Positions 30,275-39,248 of a stretch of DNA of 40,088 nt are shown one piece after another. The translations under genes and the position numbers were made by a program. The notes under the pieces were generated by a model, which saw only the letters and a program-made list of their open reading frames with translations, had not been told where the DNA came from and searched no databases. The DNA is from a virus. Position 1 is the stretch's first letter, and every line of letters starts with the position of its first letter. The stretch spans positions 1-40,088 of IMG/VR virus record IMGVR_UViG_3300031565_000124; one strand, given 5' to 3'.

Positions 30275-31372
30275 TTAAAAAGATCCTATAGATCGGGCCG
30301 TGTGATTTTTACTCGCCGGTACAAATGCGTATCGGGCCTGAGACCGGAAAAGTGACTCAATCGGGTCATCAGTTGTAAAAGAATCAAAAACAATATCCCC
30401 CGCAACACGAACTACTTTCTTTGCGTCATTATAAGCATCCACGCCCCGAGTAACAGTATACCGACTTATGCTGTCATCCAGTGAAAACATTACAGCCTCA
30501 GTATCCGGCATATACTTTGCGGCAGTTGCCCCACTGTAAGCCCGAAAAAGTCCCCCAGGTACAAAAGTACATATAGTAAGCATAGTGGATTTTTTAGGCA
30601 GTCTAAACTGCATAACCACTTTTAGCCCCTGGGTATTGAACAGCTCTTGCGGCATCATATCCTGTTTAAGAAGTTGGTTAATTGGGTTAGCTTCAAAATA
30701 TTTTTGAATAGTGGTGTTAGCCTCCAATTTTTCAAGCCAGCTTTCCCCCACTAAAACAACTACATTATCCGCAGTACCGTTTAACGCGCTGTAAGCTTCA
30801 TACATTTCGTTTAGCGCGATAAGGACCGTGGCCCCAACTGCCAAAAAATCATATGTCAAATCCAAAGACGCATCCCGATCAAAATCTATTTCCAGCCCTA
30901 TATCCTGCCCGTTTAGTCCGGTAGGGGAAAATCGTCCTGTTCGGAGAGTTTGAAGAGCCAAAAACCACCGAGTAGTGTAATGAGCTACTGTATGTTGCCG
31001 CACAATATTACTCAATAGTCTGGTCCATCGACTGGAAAAACTTTCTGTACTCTCTCCACCGGCTATTACTGAATCCCTTAAATTTTCGTCAACCGGAGTT
31101 TTTTCCGAAGCTCCGGGAACTTCATATATGTTCCCCAGCCCCGCATCATATGGACGCGTTACCGATTGAGCCCCCCGAGTTCTAAAAGATACTCCATGCG
31201 GCTGATCCACCAGCTCGTCAATAGCAAAGTTTTTACTGTTTGCGTCTATGTCCTGTACCGGGAACAGGAAACGGTCAATCCCCTGTTTTCCCGGCATCAG
31301 TGTAGTAACTATTTCTTCATAGAACTTTTTAGTTCTGCGAGTAAACCGGTCTAATTGGTCTGTTGTTGCCAT
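30275..31372 (-). CDS. major capsid protein (lambda E-type, HK97 fold)
   Basis: 365 aa, near lambda E in length. The N-terminal arm (FTRRTKKFYEEIVTTL), IDANSKNFAIDEL, the segment VVVLVGESWLEKLEANTTIQKYF and the C-terminal DSISRYTVTRGVDAYND region match the phage major capsid protein E family. It follows the decoration gene, with AAGGAG lying ahead of its ATG. High expression is expected. Confidence 0.88.
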   Translation of the reverse strand: MATTDQLDRFTRRTKKFYEEIVTTLMPGKQGIDRFLFPVQDIDANSKNFAIDELVDQPHGVSFRTRGAQSVTRPYDAGLGNIYEVPGASEKTPVDENLRDSVIAGGESTESFSSRWTRLLSNIVRQHTVAHYTTRWFLALQTLRTGRFSPTGLNGQDIGLEIDFDRDASLDLTYDFLAVGATVLIALNEMYEAYSALNGTADNVVVLVGESWLEKLEANTTIQKYFEANPINQLLKQDMMPQELFNTQGLKVVMQFRLPKKSTMLTICTFVPGGLFRAYSGATAAKYMPDTEAVMFSLDDSISRYTVTRGVDAYNDAKKVVRVAGDIVFDSFTTDDPIESLFRSQARYAFVPASKNHTARSIGSF

Positions 31373-31390
31373 TTTATTTTACCTTTCTCC

Positions 31391-32029
31391 TTAAGATTCC
31401 TGCACTTTAAAACCACGCATATTCCAATTAACAATGTCACCAATGGTTATTGCAAGCGATACGCCACTGTCATCTACAATCCCACCTTCCTGCAGCATTC
31501 CCCCCACAAAAATGGTCCCCGTTCCCGGAGCTGCCAACACTCTGGATTCACTCTCCATGAAAAATCCGTCAAGCTGTCCGTCCGTCAAATACGCATATGA
31601 TCCCTCAGTCACTGTAATTGTAAACGAGTCAGGGAGAACAACAGTGAAATCTGTAGCCCCATCGGTTATAGTAAAACGCAAACCGCCTACCGTAAAGGCA
31701 GTAGCTAACCCGGCTCCGGCAGTCATACTCAAATTGCTGTTCATTACATTTCCATTTGGATCAGTAAGTTTAAAAACTCCTCCATTAACAACCGCCGCAA
31801 CCAATTCCAAAATATATACGCCGATTATAAGCGGTACACCGGCCACCTGAGAAACTGCAGTGACGGTTCCATCCCCAACATTGCTTACATCTGCCGTACC
31901 AATAGAGGGAACAGTGAAATCATATTGCAACGGCATTCCAGGATAGTAGGTATCAGCGGCAAGCAGTCCCTGCCGAGTATAGGTATCTCCGGTAACAAAA
32001 CCGGTAGTGTTATAATTCGTTGTTGCCAT
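31391..32029 (-). CDS. head decoration protein (lambda D-like)
   Basis: 212 aa, longer than lambda D (about 110 aa). The N-terminal TGDTYTRQGLLAADTYYPGMPL and C-terminal GGIVDDSGVSLAITIGDIVNW resemble ends of D-type cement proteins. The middle insert (80-150) is a second beta-rich segment. Position between the protease/scaffold and capsid genes is that of lambda D. It would stabilise the expanded capsid. Confidence 0.7.
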   Translation of the reverse strand: MATTNYNTTGFVTGDTYTRQGLLAADTYYPGMPLQYDFTVPSIGTADVSNVGDGTVTAVSQVAGVPLIIGVYILELVAAVVNGGVFKLTDPNGNVMNSNLSMTAGAGLATAFTVGGLRFTITDGATDFTVVLPDSFTITVTEGSYAYLTDGQLDGFFMESESRVLAAPGTGTIFVGGMLQEGGIVDDSGVSLAITIGDIVNWNMRGFKVQES

Positions 32030-33162
32030 TATGCGCGTCCCCCTATTGCCATTTTTGCCAATTTTTCAGACTCCTTGTCATAATCCTCATTACTCAGGCG
32101 GCTGTGGCCTTGAGTTATATCCTGTTCTCCGGGAGTTTGTTTTGCTATCAGGGCCCCAAAATCAACCGGATTATTCTTAACAGTAGTATCTCGAATAGCC
32201 CGCTGTCGCTGCAGTTCCTGCTCTGCGAAATCCCCGCTTGACATATCAGAATTTATGGCCTGTGCCGCTTCTTCAGATATGGTCACCCCCGCATTTATCA
32301 GAATAGAAATTATCCTTTTACGGTCTGTAGAAATGTTCCCCTGCGCTGCCCCTTCAGCCCTTGCTGTCTGGAGGTGTGTATTAAACTCCGTTTGGGCCTC
32401 CGGGTTAGCACCTAAATACGTTTTTAAATCTTTGTCCACGTTGTTTGCCTCCGATGATCTATTATTATCCGATACTTTTACCGGTTTATTCTCTTCTTTA
32501 AAACGTGCAGCTACCTGTAAAAAATTAGTTTTCATATTATCCGGGTTGTCCCGTATTCTGGCAGCGGTTTTTCTAAGCTGTATAGCCAATAAACCGGCAC
32601 TATTCTCTATAGTTGTATTTTCATATTCTGCAATAAAATCATTTTGTACTGTCTCTTCTATAATAATTTCATCCACTTTGTCAACCACATTATCAATTAT
32701 GCCCATATCGGTCAGCTCTTCCCAACCGATGGCCCAGATTTCACCCTGCATTTTACCTAAAAGCTCCTCACATGTACCACTCATTCTTGTCTGGTATGCC
32801 TCTATTATAACATTTTCCAGCTTTTCCATTACATCCGCGCCGGAGCGCAACTCTCCCGCATCCCCACATATACCACACCATGGCCGATGAGCCATAAAAA
32901 CGGAATTTTTAAAAGCTGAGATTTTATCTCCGGACATAATTATATAGGACATCGCGGACATCGCGATACCCATAATTACAAACTCCACCTGTCCGGCATA
33001 ACTTTTAAAAATATTATATATAAGATAAGCCTCGAAAACATCGCCGCCATAACTGTTTACAAGTACCTGCAGTTTCTCTTTTGATTTTAAATCAATTTGG
33101 GTTAATATTTTGTCTGCGGTAATTTCCCATCCTACATCGCCGTTTAAGAATATAGTTTTCAT
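32029..33162 (-). CDS. ClpP-like capsid maturation protease with scaffold domain (lambda C/Nu3-like)
   Basis: 377 aa. The N-terminal 170 residues form a ClpP-type protease: NSYGGDV (36-42), nucleophile Ser69 in GIAMSAMS, and catalytic His92 in FMAHRPW. From about 215 the protein is helical and charged, with a Gln/Glu/Asn-rich end typical of scaffold domains, as in lambda C, whose C-terminus contains Nu3. An internal start producing a separate scaffold is possible; a Met at about residue 200 is a candidate. It overlaps the portal by 4 bases. Confidence 0.88.
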   Translation of the reverse strand: MKTIFLNGDVGWEITADKILTQIDLKSKEKLQVLVNSYGGDVFEAYLIYNIFKSYAGQVEFVIMGIAMSAMSYIIMSGDKISAFKNSVFMAHRPWCGICGDAGELRSGADVMEKLENVIIEAYQTRMSGTCEELLGKMQGEIWAIGWEELTDMGIIDNVVDKVDEIIIEETVQNDFIAEYENTTIENSAGLLAIQLRKTAARIRDNPDNMKTNFLQVAARFKEENKPVKVSDNNRSSEANNVDKDLKTYLGANPEAQTEFNTHLQTARAEGAAQGNISTDRKRIISILINAGVTISEEAAQAINSDMSSGDFAEQELQRQRAIRDTTVKNNPVDFGALIAKQTPGEQDITQGHSRLSNEDYDKESEKLAKMAIGGRA

Positions 33163-34688
33163 TCGTCCTCCTGGTCTCCATTTTCATCAATGCCCTCATT
33201 CGGGCTGTCCCCGGCGTTCTCATCATCCATATTTCCTGCGTCTATCTCACTGCCCTGCGTTTCTGCGGCTATTGCGGCGGCCATATTTTCCGAAGTCCCC
33301 TTAAACCATTCCACCTGCTCCTGGTTCCACTCCTCAATAAAATCAGAAAACTCATTTCCATGTTCAGCGGCCGCGTCACTGCGCAAGATGAAGGCATTTT
33401 GTACGGCTTTTGCTTTGGCCTCTACTTCCTGCGCCGGGTTTATATGCCCGGGAACAGGCCCCAGGTAATTACCTGCAAGCATTGCCTCCTGAATAACAGG
33501 GCTGTTAAAAAATCCCGGTGCCAGCGGCTCAATGAGTCCAGCCAAAAAAAGATATTTGGCCATTTCCCGAGTTACCGGGTGACAGACCTTATTTACATAA
33601 GCATGTCGATTATTCATATACGCTTTTATGAAGTCATTGAAAGCTCCCTTATGGGCAGTATAGCTGGTAGAGTATAAACTTTTTATAACTTCTCCCGGAG
33701 TTCCTGTCTGCATCCCCACCATTTCAATATATGCGTCATTCAAAGCTTTAAAATTTTTCCCCGGAGTTTGGAGTACTGTAAATTCAATCCCCTTATCTCC
33801 ACTGGGATTCCATATTCCCCCCACTGGGAGATCCTGCGGTTTAGTGGAATTGGTGAATTCCGTTTGGGTTTGCCCTGCCATCCCTTTTTGAGCATTTGCC
33901 ATATAGGCGGCTGTTCTGGCGAGCTCTTCGGGATTTTTTGCTCCCGGAGAACTCGCAAAAACTATGGATTCCAGCACCGCTCGGGCAAGTGTTGCGTCCC
34001 ACCATCGACTATTATTTTTTGCGGCTGCTATGATACCATACGCGAGCGGATACCCCCGAAGCTGCCGCGACATAAGCTTCCTAAAAAATTGAATTATATT
34101 CTGGTCCCCATTGGCATCAATAAAATCAACCTTTTTGCCGTTAAGCGATATTCCCTGCCGTCTCAGCAAAACGTCTGTATATATTCCCAGGGTGGTTCCT
34201 TCTTCATCAAACCCTATCTGATCCCCGCCAACCTCTATTAAATCAAAGGGCAGTCCAGGCGGAGGGGTTGCCCGGTCAAACAGTATTAAGGAATCCCCCA
34301 TTATCAAACTGGTACGAAAATTAACACTTTGTTTCTCATACCAGTTTAAAATTTTACTGGTATAGTGGATCAATTTTTGGAACCGCATCCCCCAATCTTT
34401 TGCGGCCTCTTTTGACACTCCCAAAGTGGTGTAATCCGGCTGAGACCGAAAAACCAGCCCCGGACCAACCGCATAATCTGCCTGTTTATCAATAGCCGCT
34501 TTTACCGGCGGGTGTGTGTGGTAAAGTGTAGTAGATCGCTGGGACAAAATTTGATAAGTGTAAGTTAACAGCTCATTGGAATCAGTCCCCATATAATCCC
34601 ATGTATCCAGATCACCAGGCATTTGAGATCCATCCATTTGTCTGCCGGGGGTTAAAATGGAGGCTACTCCGTTTTTAATAATTACCAT
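33159..34688 (-). CDS. portal protein (lambda B-like)
   Basis: 509 aa. TLYHTHPPVKAAIDKQADYAVG near the N-terminus, GVSLNGKK-type wing strands and the stem region NDAYIEMVGMQTGTPGEVIK are characteristic of lambda B-type portals. The C-terminus is very acidic (ENAGDSPNEGIDENGDQEDE). AAAGGAT stands 7 bases before the ATG. It lies between W and the C-like protease in lambda order. Confidence 0.9.
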   Translation of the reverse strand: MVIIKNGVASILTPGRQMDGSQMPGDLDTWDYMGTDSNELLTYTYQILSQRSTTLYHTHPPVKAAIDKQADYAVGPGLVFRSQPDYTTLGVSKEAAKDWGMRFQKLIHYTSKILNWYEKQSVNFRTSLIMGDSLILFDRATPPPGLPFDLIEVGGDQIGFDEEGTTLGIYTDVLLRRQGISLNGKKVDFIDANGDQNIIQFFRKLMSRQLRGYPLAYGIIAAAKNNSRWWDATLARAVLESIVFASSPGAKNPEELARTAAYMANAQKGMAGQTQTEFTNSTKPQDLPVGGIWNPSGDKGIEFTVLQTPGKNFKALNDAYIEMVGMQTGTPGEVIKSLYSTSYTAHKGAFNDFIKAYMNNRHAYVNKVCHPVTREMAKYLFLAGLIEPLAPGFFNSPVIQEAMLAGNYLGPVPGHINPAQEVEAKAKAVQNAFILRSDAAAEHGNEFSDFIEEWNQEQVEWFKGTSENMAAAIAAETQGSEIDAGNMDDENAGDSPNEGIDENGDQEDE

Positions 34689-34744
34689 TTTATATCCTTT
34701 ACATGCATCATTATATCAGTAATTACCCGGAGCCCCTATGCTCA

Positions 34745-34975
34745 TCACCAACCGGCCCGTATAACTACAGCAGATTTATTTTCTAAAAGTGCTATTTCAG
34801 CCTGCAATTCTCTTTTCATACTCCGCAATTCTGCAAGATCGGCTCCAATAAAAATACGGGAAGAGCCGCCACCGGATGCGGTTGTAATAGTATATGACTG
34901 TCCGGCAACAAGTACCGCAGATATTGCGGCAGTTACTTCAGCAAGTTCAATGGTTTTTAATTCCAGCTCCGTCAT
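34745..34975 (-). CDS. head-tail joining protein W-like
   Basis: 76 aa. Two helices flank a beta hairpin (AGQSYTITTASGG...SRIF), with a second helix ADLAELRSMKRELQAEIALLE, the layout of lambda gpW (68 aa). Position directly before the portal matches lambda. Known: gpW enters the capsid vertex after packaging and allows tail attachment. It overlaps the TM gene by 4 bases. Confidence 0.75.
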   Translation of the reverse strand: MTELELKTIELAEVTAAISAVLVAGQSYTITTASGGGSSRIFIGADLAELRSMKRELQAEIALLENKSAVVIRAGW

Positions 34976-35208
34976 TTTCTTAAAGATCCTTCAATAAATT
35001 TAATTTGTTCGGAGTGCCCTTTAAGTTCTTCATCAAACTTCTCGAATCGTACGTTAAATATTTTGTGCTCTTTGCGATTTCCTTTTGCCATGGCGCGGAC
35101 AATGTAGCCAGTAAGACCGCTAATAGTACCAAGCAACACCCCAATGATACCCAACAAAAAATAACATAACTGTATAGCCGTATCGACTCCAAGCCCGGTT
35201 TTAAGCAT
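34972..35208 (-). CDS. small membrane protein with coiled coil
   Basis: 78 aa. A single TM segment spans residues 11-37 (AIQLCYFLLGIIGVLLGTIS), followed by a basic and helical tail (FEKFDEELKGHSEQIKFIEG). GGGGGA stands 9 bases before this ATG, and a competing frame in another register from 35213 has no suitable spacing. Its location between head genes is unusual for lysis; it could be a holin, an early lysis control protein or a superinfection-exclusion protein. Confidence 0.6.
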   Translation of the reverse strand: MLKTGLGVDTAIQLCYFLLGIIGVLLGTISGLTGYIVRAMAKGNRKEHKIFNVRFEKFDEELKGHSEQIKFIEGSLRK

Positions 35209-35228
35209 TTCATATTTCCCCCATCAGT

Positions 35229-35693
35229 TTAGCGCATCCCTACAATACTAATATTAAAATGTTGTACAGCGACAGTACGAAGCTCTACATCTGCAATAAG
35301 CCGAAAATCTAAAACAACGGGAACCACATCAATATTACAGAACCCCACTGCCCCGGCTGCCCCCACGACACCCACAGTCTTTATATCCCGCTCAAAATGT
35401 ACTTTATCCTGCCGTATCCCGTTAGCAAAAATTGAACCATCAATTTTTGTGTCTTTTCCATCCAGAGAAAATGACATATTTACATTAGCTTGATACTGCC
35501 CAATTTTATTTATTGTTATGGTTCCAAGTGCTCCGTTAACAGCCACTTCGCCCCCAATAGCCCCCGAGTGAACGCCGTCCAATATAGTATATTCATCAAC
35601 TGACAATTCTAAAGTATACGAGTCCGCATTTACTATATACAGCTCTCCAAGCTCACCCAATGCGCCCATAGTCATTCCGGATCCTATAATCAT
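35229..35693 (-). CDS. beta-rich partner protein of the second adaptor (C1q/TNF- or head-fibre-like)
   Basis: 154 aa. GQYQANVNMSFSLDGKDTKIDG and a hydrophobic strand pattern resemble jelly-roll (C1q/TNF-like) phage decoration or head-fibre domains. Its ATG overlaps the stop of the 100-aa gene upstream (ATGA), so translation is coupled. It starts MIIG, like the partner of the first pair, but otherwise differs. A virion surface role is inferred. Confidence 0.5.
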   Translation of the reverse strand: MIIGSGMTMGALGELGELYIVNADSYTLELSVDEYTILDGVHSGAIGGEVAVNGALGTITINKIGQYQANVNMSFSLDGKDTKIDGSIFANGIRQDKVHFERDIKTVGVVGAAGAVGFCNIDVVPVVLDFRLIADVELRTVAVQHFNISIVGMR

Positions 35694-35992
35694 ACGGCCA
35701 CTATCAAAATCCCGGTTTCTGTAGTCCCATCCTCTAAAGCCGCTATGACATACACATCTATTTTTTTAAGTGTCTCAATTATTTCCTGCTCGGGGTCTTT
35801 TTGAAACATCCGAATCATTTCAAGCTTCATTGCTGCATATGTAGGGGCAATTTGTCCGGCTAACCGATATGTGGAATAATAAAAAAGGTTCCTTTTATCC
35901 CGCCAATGTTTAGAAATTACACCACCAGCAATGTTACTCGCTGCTTTCACTACTGTTCCCTCTAGTATTTCAGTACGTACCGGATTAGCCAT
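35690..35992 (-). CDS. paralogous small protein A2 (adaptor-like)
   Basis: 100 aa (MANPVRTEILEGTVVKAASN...), about 60 percent identical by eye to the 100-aa gene at 36462-36764 with no gaps. Shared segments include SKHW, LFYYSTYR, MKLEM.RMFQ, IDVY..AALED and ETGIL. It is coupled to the 154-aa gene by an ATGA overlap. Family not recognised. Conservation with coupling to different partners suggests a subunit that anchors or assembles the partner. Confidence 0.65.
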   Translation of the reverse strand: MANPVRTEILEGTVVKAASNIAGGVISKHWRDKRNLFYYSTYRLAGQIAPTYAAMKLEMIRMFQKDPEQEIIETLKKIDVYVIAALEDGTTETGILIVAV

Positions 35993-36015
35993 ATTTAGCC
36001 TCTTAACTTAATCTT

Positions 36016-36465
36016 CTAATTAAAATGTATAACTATTTTAGTAAGTACATTTGTACCCGCAGCTTTACTTTCCAGACAGTGGCCGCATTCTTCAAGGTGG
36101 GCGTCAATTTCCGGTATACCACCCCCTGGAGGAGTCGCATTTAGTATGTTAGCGCGCCCCTTTTGAGTAATGGATATCCGCACCCAGTATCCCCTGGTAG
36201 CTGTGGTGCCATCTTCAATCAGTACCTCTGCTATACCGGAAATTACAATAGGGACCAGTTCCCCATCAGCTATACCACTTTGATAAACAGCCCCGATCAT
36301 GTCCGGTGTATTTGCCGGGGCAACAATATACGAATTATCAACCCCTCCGTTTGTGTTTACGAGCTCACCTTTTATTGAGGGACTGCCTGTATCGTTAAGG
36401 AGATATATTAAATATCCCCCCTCGGGAGTTATTGATATTTTATTCCCCCCATCCCCTATTATCAT
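36016..36465 (-). CDS. capsid-cement-like partner protein of the first adaptor (DUF2190-like?)
   Basis: 149 aa, beta-rich. IGAVYQSGIADGELVPIVISGIAEVLIEDG is reminiscent of DUF2190-type capsid cement proteins, and the C-terminus ends in AAGTNVLTKIVIHFN. Its ATG overlaps the stop of the preceding 100-aa gene (ATGA). It shares only the MIIG start with the partner of the second pair. Cement role is tentative. Confidence 0.5.
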   Translation of the reverse strand: MIIGDGGNKISITPEGGYLIYLLNDTGSPSIKGELVNTNGGVDNSYIVAPANTPDMIGAVYQSGIADGELVPIVISGIAEVLIEDGTTATRGYWVRISITQKGRANILNATPPGGGIPEIDAHLEECGHCLESKAAGTNVLTKIVIHFN

Positions 36466-36764
36466 ACAGACACCATTAAAATTCCGGTTTCCATGAATTG
36501 ATCCTCCAGCGCGGCCATGATATAGACATCAATCTCCGGAATAGATCTTATAGTTGCATACTCAGCGCCGTCTTGAAACATTCTAACCATTTCAAGCTTC
36601 ATTTCTGCCGGAGTAGGAGCAGCTCCTCCGGTTATTCTATAAGTGGAATAATAAAATAAATGGCGCATATCTTTCCAGTGTTTAGAAATACGCCCGGCAA
36701 TCACTTTTGTTGCTGCTTTTATTACTGTTCCCTCGGGTATCTCAATCCGTATCGGATTAGCCAT
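36462..36764 (-). CDS. paralogous small protein A1 (adaptor-like)
   Basis: 100 aa (MANPIRIEIPEGTVIKAATK...). It is the paralogue of the gene at 35690-35992, with equal length and the same coupling to a downstream beta-rich gene. The central LFYYSTYRITGGAAPTPAEM and terminal DVYIMAALED segments are best conserved. GAGGTCAATA precedes the ATG. A promoter-like sequence lies in the 66-base gap after the terminase gene. Confidence 0.65.
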   Translation of the reverse strand: MANPIRIEIPEGTVIKAATKVIAGRISKHWKDMRHLFYYSTYRITGGAAPTPAEMKLEMVRMFQDGAEYATIRSIPEIDVYIMAALEDQFMETGILMVSV

Positions 36765-36796
36765 TATTGACCTCTTAAATAAAATATTTATTAGAT

Positions 36797-36823
36797 GGAA
36801 TACAAATACATAAGAGAAGTCAA
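36797..36823 (-). promoter_or_regulatory. possible internal late promoter
   Basis: In the minus sense, CTTGACTTCTCTTATG and a following TTTGTATTCC strongly resemble the divergent promoter (CTTGACTTTTCTGTATGG...TTTTGTATATT) with a one- to two-base gap. The -10 (TATTCC) is weak. It lies about 35-60 bases before the start of gene A1. Confidence 0.35.
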
Positions 36824-36830
36824 GAACATT

Positions 36831-38720
36831 TTACCGGGCAAATAAAACTTTCCGGTATTCATCCCAGGCATATGGAGTATACTCCGGTATTCCTATATTC
36901 TCCGCAGCCACCCGGGCTAATAGGTATGTGTCTAAAGGCTCATTTCCCTCGTAAATCTTCTTCCATTGCCAATTTCCGGGGGCTACCTCAGTAAATATCT
37001 CCGAAGCAAACCCCCTGAAATAAGACTCAGGCAGATTTTTAGGGAAATGTATTTCTCCCGGAGCCCCTTTAGGCAAATCTATTTTTATAAAAGTCTCATC
37101 TTTCAGCTCATTTACAGCTACATCATAGCGAATTTTCAATAGAGACTCCCGCCACACTCGTTCAGGTTTAACTATAAACCCCTTTAATTTTGGATTCCCT
37201 CGAGCTGCTAATGTTAGTGGGGTGGTAGCTACAAACTCGTAGACTGCATGCTCCGTGACTATATCGGTTTTACGAAATTCCAGGGGGGCGGCCGGGTTAT
37301 ACCCGGAGTCGATCGCAGTCATAGCAATCGGCAAATTTATATTACCCAATTTATATTTTTTAGACCTTAAAAAAATCCGTAAATCCTGCCATACCTTATT
37401 ATTTTTATTATTGGTCTCCCCGTCAAAAGTCACATAATCTATAATCCAAGATTCCATGTCACGGCCCCAGGCTACCACTTTTAATACTACAAAATTTTTA
37501 TGGACATCAGCGCCGCCGGTTATAATCAAACCTCCCGGAGGCACTTCTTTAAAAACATACGGCTCCGCTCTACTCTGTATATTTTTCCAGCTGTCTTTGC
37601 TTAATCGGGTTTCCCAGGGCTCACCCAAAATGTTAATCACAAATTCTTTCCATTTTGTTATCCGCTGCCCGTAATCAGTCTCCGCGAATTGCTGCATAAC
37701 CTGACCCCAGGAAAAGAACATTATAGGAGACATCAAATTTGATAATTGATAAGACCGATATTTCATATTTACCGGGGTAGCTGTAGGGAGCCATGACCCC
37801 CCATTGAGCATGTCCCCTTTTTGATATTCAAATATACTTTCTCGACATGCCCGGCACAAATAATGCACACTATCAGAAATTATTCTTGATACCCCATCCA
37901 TCATTTCAGATCGGGCAGTCAATCCATACTCCCGGCCCATAGCCTTTAGCTGCAGTACCTGCAATTCTCCGCATAAAGGGCATTGACATCTATAGTATCG
38001 CTGGTCCCCTTCCAGAAAATTTACATTTATCCGGCCCATCACATTTGTGGGAGTACTTATTTTAGCAATTTTCAACCCCCTAACAGTGATACCCCGGGCC
38101 GCAAAAATAGCTTCCGGGTCTCCCTGCCCCTTCAGCTCATAAGGGGCTTCTTCCAATTCATCCATCACAATTAGATCCCAAGAAATAGATTTTGCATCCG
38201 CGATGGAATTCCAAGAAGTTATCATAAACCGGCGGCCGCCACTCATTTCTTTGTAAAAGGTGGAATCTGCCAGTTTCCTTTTCATCCGGGTGGAAATAGG
38301 CTTCATACAGTCCTTTAATCCGGACTCATCGATCATGACATCAATGGCCGCACTGGATCGGATGCGGCCGACGTTTTTTGTGGATATAATATATAAAATA
38401 TTATGTAAGCCGTACTTGATTGAGTGCCCTATTACGTTTTCTATGGCTGTAGTCACCAGAGCCTGGGTTCCCTTCATTATGGACACCTGCTGTATGCCGG
38501 AGTCGGGGTGGAAACAGTCCTGTATTTCTACCAAGTGGGGAGCAACTGCATGATCTATCTTACCGGGCAGCTCTGTTTGTCCGGGAGGCAGCCACCTGTT
38601 TTCTTCTGCCCATGTAGATATCAGGGGAATGAAAGAATCTGTTTTCCAGCCTTTAACATATTTAATAATTTCTATTATGGCGTGACTGGTAATCTCATCG
38701 ATGATAGGGTTGGGGCTCAT
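36831..38720 (-). CDS. terminase large subunit, GpA family
   Basis: 629 aa. ATPase: KGTQALVTTA (83-92) in the Walker A position and LIVMDELEEAP (Asp186-Glu187) as Walker B. Zinc ribbon: CQCPLC (about 244-249) and CRAC (288-291), typical of GpA. Nuclease: GGADVHKNFVVLKVVAWG (about 401-418) with Asp404, followed by the acidic residues of the RNase H-like fold. GpA terminases cut cos sites and pump DNA into the head, fitting the cos-like window ends. Confidence 0.93.
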   Translation of the reverse strand: MSPNPIIDEITSHAIIEIIKYVKGWKTDSFIPLISTWAEENRWLPPGQTELPGKIDHAVAPHLVEIQDCFHPDSGIQQVSIMKGTQALVTTAIENVIGHSIKYGLHNILYIISTKNVGRIRSSAAIDVMIDESGLKDCMKPISTRMKRKLADSTFYKEMSGGRRFMITSWNSIADAKSISWDLIVMDELEEAPYELKGQGDPEAIFAARGITVRGLKIAKISTPTNVMGRINVNFLEGDQRYYRCQCPLCGELQVLQLKAMGREYGLTARSEMMDGVSRIISDSVHYLCRACRESIFEYQKGDMLNGGSWLPTATPVNMKYRSYQLSNLMSPIMFFSWGQVMQQFAETDYGQRITKWKEFVINILGEPWETRLSKDSWKNIQSRAEPYVFKEVPPGGLIITGGADVHKNFVVLKVVAWGRDMESWIIDYVTFDGETNNKNNKVWQDLRIFLRSKKYKLGNINLPIAMTAIDSGYNPAAPLEFRKTDIVTEHAVYEFVATTPLTLAARGNPKLKGFIVKPERVWRESLLKIRYDVAVNELKDETFIKIDLPKGAPGEIHFPKNLPESYFRGFASEIFTEVAPGNWQWKKIYEGNEPLDTYLLARVAAENIGIPEYTPYAWDEYRKVLFAR

Positions 38721-38728
38721 CTTTTTTT

Positions 38729-39247
38729 TTATAGTGTGTCTATCATAGTGGTTAAGGCGGCTATTTCTTTAGAGTTGTCCCTCTTGCCGGCATTTTGCTC
38801 TTTTAACAGGTCAGCTCGGAAAACTGCTAAACTTATTATTCTATCTTTATTGGACATAGCTTTTAGTGATATTCCCGACCCTCCTGAAGGGGGTGGAATC
38901 CTTTTAATTGGTGTTGGCCCTTTTAACTCTTCAATATCTGTACCAATTTTATCTATAATCCATTCATAGAATCTATTATTGAATATAAAAAAGGGAGCCC
39001 ATAAAGGCATAATGAGAATGGCCGCACCAGTTTTTATCACCGTGATACTACAATCACATAAAGATTTTAATACCCTTTCTATCCTTTTCTTTGTCTCCAC
39101 TCTATTCACTCTCCATTTACTTTTTATACTTAAAACCTTCATTATTTTTTGAACCCATAACGGGTCTTCATTAATATACCTTTTAGATGGTGGGGCAGGG
39201 GGTACTGATGGGCGGCTATTTTTAGGGGGGTTAGGTGCTTTTCTCAT
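38729..39247 (-). CDS. hypothetical protein with one hydrophobic segment
   Basis: 172 aa from the ATG at 39247 (MRKAPNPPKNSRPSVPPAPP), preferred because GGAGAG lies about 10 bases upstream; earlier starts overlap the small terminase. It has a Pro/Arg-rich N-terminus, one hydrophobic segment at about 68-90 (ITVIKTGAAILIMPLWAPFF) and a charged C-terminal helix. Lying between the two terminase genes is unusual. Function unknown. Confidence 0.6.
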   Translation of the reverse strand: MRKAPNPPKNSRPSVPPAPPSKRYINEDPLWVQKIMKVLSIKSKWRVNRVETKKRIERVLKSLCDCSITVIKTGAAILIMPLWAPFFIFNNRFYEWIIDKIGTDIEELKGPTPIKRIPPPSGGSGISLKAMSNKDRIISLAVFRADLLKEQNAGKRDNSKEIAALTTMIDTL

Positions 39248-39248
39248 T

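Noticed and set aside
34980-35213. 77-codon frame in another register over the TM gene
   Set aside because: Spacing to GGGGGA is too short and the TM-plus-coiled-coil frame overlaps properly with gpW.
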